A stretch of 64,000 nucleotides of DNA from Neoechinorhynchus agilis (lineage: Eukaryota > Acanthocephala), in contig CM121342.1 in NCBI GenBank assembly GCA_051530055.1, positions 14,818,001 to 14,882,000 of the forward strand. Reading direction: 5' to 3'. Position numbers and translations under genes: made by a program. The notes under the pieces were generated by a model. It made no database searches. It saw only the letters and a program-made list of their open reading frames with translations, and was not told the origin of the DNA. Below are positions 45,171 through 53,649 of the stretch, in pieces. How positions within the stretch are numbered: the first letter of the stretch is position 1; every line of letters starts with the position of its first letter.

Positions 45171-47932
45171 ATGTCATCAAGTCCTGAAGGTGTTCCGGAC
45201 GTGTTTGAGGTAACGTCCATTCAAGTTCATCTGCCCACTGCGCTGACAAATATCCTTTCGGACGTATCGAATTCACGGTTTCAAGCACACCAGGACATGA
45301 ACGACGGTTCCGTGTTTTGGGTAAGGTACGTCGACAGTCTTTTCGTTGTCTGTACTCTTCCTTCTCGCCCACTTTGCTACCAATTGGTCATTCCATCGGA
45401 TGATAGCGTTCAAGTGCACTTAATGACCTCCTTCAAAGGAGATGGTGGTCATTTGGGATTTGCTGTACTGATCAAAGACGATACTAGCACTTATCTAAGG
45501 GTGTGGAAGCGCCTTAGTCTCAAGGGACGTTCGAGACTTGTCGACCACCAAATTGAAATGGACTTTAATCCTGTTTCGATGGGCTAAACCAACAATCACC
45601 AGATTGTTTAGTAATCTTTGTTTACGAAATATAGCAGCGATATGGATGCCTTGTCGGTGTTCTTCCCTTTAAATTTTCCATTCATGTGAAGTTTAGTCTT
45701 TCATTTTTGAAACTGGTGATTGTTGGCCAATGTGATGGATCAAGTCGTGATAGGTCTTACAGAAGGAAGTTTCGTTTTAGTTCATATGTACATCCAAGAC
45801 AACGAGGATCTTATCTACGTCTTCTTGGTTGATGCTCCTCAACCAAAGCCTCCACTTGTTAAGCGACGCCTTACAGACCGTCTAATGGGTATGTTCCAAG
45901 GTCGCCGAGATCCAATTGAACCTTTTACTCGATTCGCCGAGATGGCATACAACAACCATGAGACCGGGATTTTGTGTATGAACCGCACTATGATCGCAAT
46001 GGCCACATCCAATGAAGGGAATAATATTTTAGTCCAAGAGTGCTGGCCATCGTTCACTTTCAAAGACAATGAAGCTTTACTGCCTGGTTCTGCTCTTTCG
46101 TCTTTGAACTGCGGACAACTCGAGTTCAGAGACGTTGCCGTATGTAATCATCGTACTGGTTTTCTGTTGGCTAAGGACGAAGCTCATTTACTCTATTGTA
46201 TATCGTTTTGCATCTCGGAATTTCAACTTTACTTGTTAAGCATTTGTCATTTGAAGGTCAATGCACCAACGAACGATATTGTACGGATGAGCGTGGACGG
46301 AATAAACCGACGTTTGTGTTTGTCGTCCAAGCAAAGGATCGTCGTTTTAAGTGGAAGCGGGTACGGAGTTGTATCTGAACGTAGCAATCTTTACCAATTA
46401 GTATTCGGATCTTTGGATGATGAAGGGCAGTTGTGCACACTTGAAGACCGAGTTGGATTTGTTCGAATAAGTCAACTGGATGATAATCCACAGAAGTTGA
46501 CATACGTCCGCAAATTGAACGGAAGAGAGTTTCTTGTGGAAGCATTTGAGTGTCATATCCAACAGGACGATGCGTCAGCCTATGAGTTAATGAAAACGTG
46601 TGGAAATGAAGACGATATTCGCCAGTTAGGGCAAGAGCTCAGTGACCACACTGGTATTCCTGTTCCCGTAAAACTAAACTTATTCACTGATTTGATTTCA
46701 CTCACAAAACTTCATTTAGAACAGCAGTGCCCAACCTACGGGCCGAGGACCACATCCGGCCCATGAAGCATGTAAAATCCTGGTTTATCTTTTCTTCTTT
46801 GTCTTCCTACAAAAAACCAATTTCATTTGTAAATATTTGCTTTTTAAAACTTTGCGTGAGTTTTGGCCCGCAAAATTTATCTAGATGTCTAGAGTTGGGC
46901 ACCGTTGATTTAGATAGAATTAGTGGATGCCTGTATACTCTATTGCTAGATCATCATCGAAATATCAGTATTTGCGAAAAAATGTTCTTTGACGTTTTAT
47001 TTAACGAATCTCTCATCACTACTATCCGGAATTTTGACGTGGAATGCCGAGATGTTGTGTGGACTGAAGATTGCGAGTTTGTACGATGTTCGCGTCTTAT
47101 GGAATTTGTGAATCTTTTGTCTATTGGGTTTGCAAGACGTCTAGCAAATGGAGTTCAAAGTGAAGAAATCCGGCCTTGCGTTATAGCTATTCAGCGATTT
47201 TTGAAAGGTGTTGCCAGATTCCGACTTGTAACACCAGTGGACGCTTCATTATCATCAACTCTGAGATCCATTTTTGAATTTATGTACCAATTCGTCCGAA
47301 TGAACAATGAAAACGGATTTTGCGCAGAGGAAGTGCTCGATATGTCAGTAACTCTAATGGAAGAATATTCATGGATATGTCGAAACGCAGTGAGTGATGG
47401 AGACGTCGAGAGTAGCATCTCAAAAGTCAATTCTGGACTGTGCCAAGTCCTCTGGAAGTGTGGATACTTTGCTAAAAATACCGATGCCATCAAGCTCTGC
47501 CTAAGGTACCACGCTTATCAAGCGCTCGTTAGTATTTGCCACCAAGTAAAGTTCCACCGACGTCTTGTTGGCTTGTGTGGAGTAGACAAATCCATTAGCA
47601 TTGGAGTACTGACTGCTATTCTGGAGCAAGAAGACGACGAATTCTGGGGATCCATGTTGCCACATTTGGCGGCGCCTTTGAACAAACCAACCGACGAAAG
47701 AGACGTTTGTGGACGGGAAAAGATTGTAGATGGTCTTTTAAAATACGGACATCATCGAGTTTTGTTACATATCCATTCACAACGACACGAATACGATAAA
47801 GCGGTCGAGAGTTTGACGAAAATCGAAAATGGCAACGCAAACCGATTGGCTGCCTTGTACCGTTTATTGCAAAAATCAATGGGTGATGATCTGCAGTGCA
47901 CTGAGACTTCAAAAGACGTTGGCACCTATTAA
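45171..47932 (+). CDS. NUP133, nuclear pore Y-complex subunit, short C-terminus
   Basis: NUP133 is an outer-ring scaffold of the nuclear pore. The N-terminal part fits its beta-propeller (VTSIQVHLPTALTNILSDVS; VVIGLTEGSFVLVHM aligns with the family QGGSFIL blade). The rest fits the alpha-helical stack, ending in LLKYGHHRVLLHIHSQRHEY, which aligns with human [20 protein letters not shown] near residue 880. Three exons are split by two inverted-repeat introns (45,583 to about 45,738, and 46,721-46,914; own entries); the product is about 803 residues. Human NUP133 has 1156 residues, so the last 200 or so, which include the NUP107-binding end, are absent. An AATAAA overlaps the stop, and SINE and LINE DNA follow at once, which suggests the 3' end was lost. 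The start is the first ATG, after TTCCAG. Confidence 0.85.
45583..45738 (+). mobile_element. Inverted-repeat intron 1 of NUP133
   Basis: A perfect 14-bp inverted repeat, CCAACAATCACCAG (45,589-45,602) and CTGGTGATTGTTGG (45,713-45,726), brackets 110 bp. Both coding sides are in the same frame, so the intron is a multiple of three. A GATGG direct repeat (45,578-45,582 and 45,734-45,738) would give a 156-nt intron; a 144-nt removal ending at 45,726 also keeps the frame. I found no in-frame GT-AG pair before the stop at 45,585. The exact edges need RNA evidence. Confidence 0.55.
46721..46906 (+). mobile_element. hAT-like MITE spliced out of NUP133
   Basis: A 186-bp element has 11-bp terminal inverted repeats, CAGTGCCCAAC (46,724-46,734) and GTTGGGCACCG (46,894-46,904, one mismatch). 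Its subterminal CTACGGGCCGAGGACCACAT and CGGCCCATGAAGC are typical of non-autonomous hAT elements. An 8-bp target duplication, CATTTAGA (46,713-46,720) and GATTTAGA (46,907-46,914), matches the hAT length. Removing the element plus one duplication (194 nt) joins CAT TTA GA to T AGA ATT and restores the frame. A GT-AG alternative (46,728-46,883, weak donor GTGCCC) also keeps frame, so RNA data are needed. Confidence 0.75.
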
Positions 47933-47984
47933 TAAACCAGTATCTTTGTATGGCCTCACGGCTGATATGATTTTTCTTTGGACA

Positions 47985-48190
47985 CCAAGACCACTACCGA
48001 TTTTGTTCAGGGAAGCGCATAAAATCACTTAATATATGGTTCAGGGTATTAAGTATGATATTATACGCTTCTCTGAACAAGATCGGCGGTGGGTTTTGTG
48101 TCCAAAGGAAAATCATATAAGCCGAGAGGCCACACAAAGATACTAAAAACGTTACCGGCTAGCCAGACTTCAAAAATATTGATAAATATT
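47985..48190 (+). repeat. SINE 3' part
   Basis: Shares TTCAGGGTATTAAGT with 133-147, and GATCGGCGGTGGGTT, ACCGGCTAGCCAGACTTC and CCAAAGGAAAAT with the copies near 180, 3290 and 35,940. It begins about 50 bp after the NUP133 stop and runs into a LINE piece. Confidence 0.55.
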
Positions 48191-48249
48191 CTGTTTAAAA
48201 TCATATATATTCGCTTTTTGAATGCTCTAAGGTACAACAAGTCATTTAG

Positions 48250-48545
48250 CTTAAAAAATTCCCACTAACCAGGGGAAGGAGCAGCAACCGCCGCCGAGGA
48301 ACGCAAAAGGACAAAATACAGTGACCTGAGTCGAAATCATTATTTTGTTCCCTTTGGCGTCGAGACGCTTAGGTCGTTTGGTACCACGGCGCAGGACCTG
48401 GTCATGCAATTGTCAAAGAGATTCAGACGAATCACTAGCGATCCGAGATCAGGAGCATTCCTCCTACAAAACATAAGTCCGGCTGTGCAAAGGGCGAACG
48501 CTGCATCCGTCCTTTCGACCGGTGGTGTGAATATTGGTAACATTT
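48250..48545 (+). mobile_element. LINE C-terminal fragment
   Basis: One frame reads ERKRTKYSDLSRNHYFVPFG, VETLRSFGTTAQDLV, then SDPRSGAFLLQNISPAVQRA and NAASVLST. This fits the conserved end of the reverse transcriptase family at 19-22 kb (HYFVPVAVET ... TGDPR ... FLxQRISxAxQRGNA). It is 5'-truncated, like most of the LINE pieces here. Confidence 0.7.
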
Positions 48546-48793
48546 GGTCGATATAAGAGATTTGTAAATTCATCGCTTCTATATTTTATAATAATGAGCA
48601 TTCACGACCTCTTTGGATGGCTGGGCTTAAACTTTGTAAGGCTTATCTTTTTTCGGTTCCCCTGGTTTTCTTGTATTTTTAGCTCAGCGTTTTGAAATTC
48701 GATCTTTGATAATGCATCATAGTTCCTGTTATAGAGTTTCTTTCGTCTCAAACCAAGTTGATTCTTAGTGTCCTAAAGAAAAAACAAAGTTGG

Positions 48794-49868
48794 ATGACTC
48801 ATCTGAAGAGCGTTAAGTTTAGAAACGAAGTCGAGGACTTGTGCTTTTTCGATTTCAAAAATCAGCTGCTGTCGTGTTCAATCGATGGATGCGTTGAAGG
48901 CTTTGACTTTGGTGTTGAACAACGAGCATTCATCGTCAGGTACAGCCGATATCCCATTCGGCGGATGACAAACGTTCTAAATGGCAACACAGTGCAGTTC
49001 ATTGGTACATCGAATGGGGCGCTAAAGAAAATCGATGTTAGGCAAAATCGTGTAGTTAACAAACTGAAGCACCGAAAAAGTGAAATAAACGACGTTCATG
49101 TTGTCAGTGAGTACTTAGTCGCAGTTGCGGCATTGAACGAGATTATTATTTGGGATCATCGAACTTCTGAGTCAAATGTCTTCGTGTCTTAAAAAGGACC
49201 CCGAAGACATTTGCAATAAACTGTATTCGTCGTTCAAAACGGACGACTCCAACACTCAAATTATGGCTCTAAAGAAGCATGGCAATGAACTTTTGGCTAC
49301 TTGTGACGATGGAATACTATGTTCTTTTAATTTTAAAAAGCGTGACAAAGACGCCTCACCGAATATGAGTTCAGAACCTCTCGATTCAGGACTACTTTGC
49401 CTTGAAGTAGTAAAGCAAGCAACAAAGGTAGTTTGCGCCACCGAAACTGGAGCAATATACTTCTTTAACATTGGCGAATGGGGGAATATGTGTGACCGAT
49501 ATCCTGTTATCAAGGATCTTTCTATAGATTCCATTTTAGCCATTTCCGAAGACGTAATCTGTATTGGATGTGAGGATGGTTTAGTCAGATTGGTACATTT
49601 GCATCCGAACCGAGTACTTGGATGTCTACGTTCTGATATTGGTACTGCCGAATCAGGTCCCATTCAATGTCTCTGTAAATCAGCGGATAATTCATTTCTT
49701 GCCACTGGAACAATGCTCGATTCAGTTGCTCAAGTATTCGATATAAGCTCCGTCCGTAATGTCGAAGTAGATGGCCATGAAAAAGCGCGGAAACCAGGAA
49801 ATATAGACGCGAGGAGACGTGAGTTTACTGACTTTTACGTCGACCTCGATGGTGAGTGTAGCGAATAA
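48794..49868 (+). CDS. WDR55, nucleolar WD40 protein (yeast Jip5 family)
   Basis: WDR55 is needed for ribosomal RNA production and acts in the nucleolus. WD40 blades are visible as VEDLCFFDFKNQLLSCSIDG, TSNGALKKIDVRQNRVVNKL and IIIWDHRTSES, then LLATCDDGILCSFNFKKRD, KVVCATETGAIYFFNIGEWG and CIGCEDGLVRLVHLHPNRVL, which aligns with human GVIRAVNILPNRVVG. The order and the NRV-LG signature identify the family. The start is the ATG at 48,794; the frame upstream lacks one. The frame shifts at 49,173-49,213, where a 12-bp perfect hairpin sits (own entry); with a 40-nt removal the product is 344 residues. RRP9 starts 163 bp downstream on the same strand. Confidence 0.85.
49173..49213 (+). other. Hairpin micro-intron in WDR55
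   Basis: CAAATGTCTTCG (49,173-49,184) and CGAAGACATTTG (49,202-49,213) form a perfect 12-bp stem with a 17-base loop, exactly where the WDR55 frame must shift by one base. Removal of 37 or 40 nt centred on the hairpin restores frame. A 19-nt GT-AG removal (GTCTTC to AAAAAG) would also work but is far below known animal intron sizes. The inverted repeat at the break links it with the other odd introns here. Confidence 0.6.
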
Positions 49869-50031
49869 TGTGAGAGACTGATTGAGAAATTTCGTAATTG
49901 AGTTTTGATTTTTCAAGCACAAATCAACGGTGTTTTTTTTAATTTGCTTTCAACCCCCTTCAATACGTTCGGTTTTTAACTCAATTCAGATACGACTGTG
50001 TGTGTGCGCTTTCCCTAAGCTTCTTTTTGCT

Positions 50032-51754
50032 ATGGCACCAAACAAACGACGCACTTTATCAAAGGTAAATCTCTTTACTAATTCTATGTGATATAATACT
50101 TTTTAAATGAACCCATATAGAAAAAACTTCCTGGAAGGAAGCGGTCTTCGCTGATCGGGCACAAGAAAGCGATAAAACAAAACGAAGAGATTATTTCGTC
50201 CGATGAAGCGATGGATGTGGACGATGACGGTGATTTAGAATTAGAAGAGGAAGATATTGGCGAAACCGAGGATCAGAGGCGGTATCATATGGCTAAAGAA
50301 CTATTGGAAAAACTGAAGGATGTTGAAAGTGATGAAGATTTAGTTGCAGAAGCATTAAAGACCGAATACGTAAGTTTCGTTGGCATGCTTTCGAGCCTTT
50401 AAACTCTAGAATAGCTCGAATCAAAAGGAATAGCTCGGCGAGAGATAGCAGACAATGTCGTCAAGCAGGTTCGTCCTTATAGAGTCCTGAATGGACATCG
50501 ACATAGTCCGACAAGCGTGGACATTGAACAAGATTCGGTATTTTCTTCTTCCAAAGACGGTGTTATTATCAAATGTACGTTTGGTTGTTCTTATTTTTCG
50601 AATACGAAACCTACAAATTCATTTTAAGCTTCCTTGTCTACTGGAAAGAGGATTAAGGTCCTGAAACGGACCGAAAGGATTCGACCAACGCTTCAAACAA
50701 TTTCGCGAATTAAAGGCCATTCATCTCCTGTCTTATGTCTCGCATTGTCAAAACAATATTTGGTATACAACCAAATTTTAAAAACCCTCATCTAAATGCG
50801 TTCACTTTTAGTTATCTGGTGACCGAGATGGACTTTTGATTGTTTGGTCAAAAGGAGATCTTAAACACGTTCACACGTTCCTTGCTCATAGAAGTGCACT
50901 AACGGGCATCGGAATTCCACGACAAGGAAACGAAATCTTCACTTGTTCTTCGGACAAAACCATCAAAATGTGGAATTTAAGCCAATTAGCCTTTGTTGAA
51001 ACCATTTAGGGAAAAATCGGTTCTGATTCGTGTAGTTGGTAAGTTCGCACTTTTTGATTACGATTTCTTGAAGGCACTTGGGGAAACGTTCAACGTAGCT
51101 AATGGGAAATAAAAATCTTTGAGTCGAATTTCTCGTTTGTGTCAGAACGCGATTCTTCAATACGGACACGAGATGGCCATCAATGCATTGACGGCATTGT
51201 CCGAGACGCGATGCCTGAGTGTGGGCGAGGATCGGTCATTAAGACTTTTTAAAGTAGTCGAGCAATCTCATCTCTTGTTTCGAGGACCAAGTTCATCCAT
51301 TGATTGCGTTTGTGCGATCGATGCCCATCACTGTGTGACCGGATCACAGGATGGATCGCTTCAACTGTGGTCTCTTCACCGCAAGAAACCCATTCAATTG
51401 ATTTTGAACGCTCACAGCGGCACTTGGATCAGTGCGATTGCGTGTTTCAATGATTTGGTTGTATCTGGAGCATGTGATGGATTTTTGAGGACATGGGCAT
51501 GTAGGCCATGTCCGAAAAAGAAATTTCAGTTGGAATCTATAGGACAAGGAATCGCTGTTGTTGGATACGTCAATCATGTTTACATTGCCGATGGAATCAT
51601 TTGTGCTGCAGTCGCGAGGGAGCACCGATTGGGGCAATGGAATGTAATCGGTAACGCTAAGAATCTTATCTGTATTTGGACTTTCGCGAAATACGTTAGA
51701 AAAGTGTCCGAGATCACTGAGAGAATAAAACATGATGGTTATGCGTACTCATGA
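50032..51754 (+). CDS. RRP9 (U3-55K), U3 snoRNP WD40 protein
   Basis: RRP9 binds the box B/C motif of U3 snoRNA in the small-subunit processome. There are six exons: 50,032-50,064, 50,121-50,369, 50,415-50,574, 50,629-50,762, 50,812-51,008 and 51,163-51,754, giving 454 residues (human 475). The acidic N-terminus (MDVDDDGDLELEEEDIGETE) leads to GHSSPVLCLALSKQYL|LSGDRDGLLIVW, KTIKMWN, FVETIYGHEMAINAL (human YVETLFGHQDAVAAL), SSSIDCVCAIDAHHCVTGSQ and VAREHRLGQWNV (human VGQEHRLGRWWR). Introns 1-4 are GT-AG of 45-56 nt. Intron 5 is a TA-flanked inverted-repeat element (own entry). A TTCAG at 49,984-49,988 sits about 45 bases before the start and may be a trans-splice or UTR acceptor. Confidence 0.92.
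51009..51162 (+). mobile_element. TA-flanked inverted-repeat element acting as RRP9 intron 5
   Basis: A 152-bp element (51,009-51,160) has imperfect ends: GGGAAAAATCGGTTCTGA, while the reverse complement of the other end reads TTGAAGAATCGCGTTCTGA. TA flanks both sides (51,007-51,008 and 51,161-51,162). Taking out the element plus one TA (154 nt) makes ACC ATT TAC GGA, giving the conserved VETIYGHE. A stop (TAG) begins at the left TA, so read-through is not possible. Inside lies a good-looking GT-AG pair, GTAAGT (51,039) to GTGTCAG (51,145), which alone would keep the stop. Confidence 0.72.
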
Positions 51755-51950
51755 ACGCACAACAGGGGAAAACACTCGCTGATTCCGAATCCTTATCTGC
51801 TTTGTCAAACATGTCAAACGATCAACCACACTCAAGCGCTCAAGCGCTCATTTACGATCTTCTCTTTTAATTATCACACTCATAACAATCCAAATCGCTC
51901 ATTTGTACAGTGTCCGCGCTTATGGATCGAGTTTTCTAAGCGACACGTTT

Positions 51951-53649
51951 TCACAATTTTGAGGCAGACGCGTCTGTTGCTTTGGCATCCTCCTGTTGAT
52001 GGTGAAGACTATTTTCGTGCTTCTCGATTAAATTATCCTTTTTGGATCGTGAAGCAGCAGCAGACTCGTTAACGGCCGAATCATCGCCTCTTTCCTGATG
52101 CTGCTCGTTCTGCGGAGGGAATCGTTCGTTGGCCATGTCGAGTTTTCGAACAATGGCAAACGTCTCATGAGTTCCGGCTCCCGTCGATGTTTTAGCCAAA
52201 GAAGCGTGGAGTTTGGAAATCATGTTCGGATCAGGCGTACGGGGCGGTGTGAGACCTTTAAGACATACAACATTCTCATTGACCTTCCTGATGGTGGAAT
52301 ACGTTGTAGCGAGAGCGCCTATCGCTCGAATTTTGGCCCTGATGGCTTCTTTTCTTTCTAAAAGTCTTCGGCTTGCAGTCGAGGCAGCTACGATGGGTTG
52401 TGGAGGCACGACGACAGTGGCTGTTTGTTGCGTCTGATCGATTTCATCGGGAGCCATCAACTCCTCTTCGGTGCAAATGTTAATCATCGTCATCAATATG
52501 TTTGTGAGTTTCTCAGCTACAAACGGCAAAGACCAAGTAAAAACGTTCATGAAATTCGGCAGCCAGTATGGATGATCTACAGCGTTAAATTGCTTGATAT
52601 TTATGACATTGCTTTCATATTTAAGAATAGCAGCTTTGTTGTTATAAACGTCCAAATAATTAGGAGCAGAGAATATTGTTATAAGAGAAGGAAAACTATT
52701 CTTGGGATTTTTCTTGTACATTTTAAATCCGTTGTCTTGGGCTTCGTGGGCTCTTATGACGCATAAAAGGTTATTGACGGTATTGAACTCGTGGACGGCG
52801 GCATAACTAAAGAAATAAGAGCATCCTCGATTTCCGTTGTGAATGAACACGTCCTGATCGGGTGTTTCTTCTCCGTAATTCTCGGCTGGATCTGCCCAAA
52901 GGAGGTCACACATCGCTCCATGCGAAGCAGGTTCTGAGAATCTATCGATTTCCATAATGTCCTGGATGTTGACGATCGACGGAGAAATGCCTCCATGAAC
53001 GCATAAAAACTGCTTGTTTACGAGCGCGGCTAGTGGTAGAGTGTCGAACGACTCAACGATTGCTTCGTACAAGGAGGTTCCGTACTTTATTTGGCATTCT
53101 TCTTTAAACGTAAAGTAGCTAGTTAAGTGCCGGCATTCGTGATTGCCACGAAGTAAATGAAACGAATTTGGGAAAGATATCTTGAGGCAATACAAATAGA
53201 GAAGACATTCCACGCCAAAATGGCCACGGTCCACGTAGTCACCTAAAAAAAGGTAGTTGTTTTTTTCGACCGGACCTCCAACTTCAAATAGCTTCATAAG
53301 ATCATAGAATTGACCGTGGACATCTCCACAGATTGTTATTGGAGAATGAAGACGTAAAACATTCGGTTCACTTCGAAGAATCCTGGCTGCTTTGACGACG
53401 ATGTACTTCCATCGGATTTCTCTCGCTGTGACTATCGAAGGAGAAGAGAAATCCGAGGAGATAGATAGCTGCGTCCATGTCGATTTTGCCTTCATTGTAA
53501 AGATGAGTTCGGACCAGATCGATTCGCGGTCGATCGCGTCTCCCGAAGATATCAGCCCTCGTGAGTATGCGGGTTTCTGGATATCTAACAGAGGTGATGA
53601 CACGTTCTGGAGTGGACTTTTGGCTTTCGTTTGGCGTTTGTTTGACCAT
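51951..53649 (-). CDS. Calcineurin A (PP2B catalytic subunit)
   Basis: This is the Ca2+/calmodulin-dependent Ser/Thr phosphatase, partner of calcineurin B. With a 58-nt intron removed at 53,404-53,461 it has 546 residues. Metal and active-site motifs are present: GDVHGQFYD (about 89-97), GDYVDRG (117-123), LRGNHECR (147-154), CVHGG and RAHEAQ (280). SAPNYLDVYNNKAA (308-321) is specific to PP2B and excludes PP1 or PP2A. The CnB-binding helix (PYWLPNFMNVFTWSLPFVAE), the calmodulin site (ERKEAIRAKIRAIGAL, 412-427) and the autoinhibitory segment (THETFAIVRKLDMANERFPP, about 474-493) follow. The start is the ATG at 53,649; the family segment IDLVRTHLYNEGKIDMDAAI lies in that upstream exon, so the longer frame starting at 53,801 is partly intron. 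RRP9 ends 196 bp away, convergent. Confidence 0.93.
53404..53463 (-). mobile_element. 56-bp TA-flanked palindromic intron in calcineurin A
   Basis: The element at 53,406-53,461 has ends CTTCCATCGGATTTCTCT and, as reverse complement of the other side, TCTCCTCGGATTTCTCT, about 17 bp of inverted repeat. TA lies at 53,404-53,405 and 53,462-53,463. Removing it plus one TA (58 nt) gives DMDAAIYIVVKAARILR, the same length as human DEEIALRIINEGAAILR. No GT-AG pair in the region restores frame. This is the smallest and cleanest member of the set. Confidence 0.75.
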
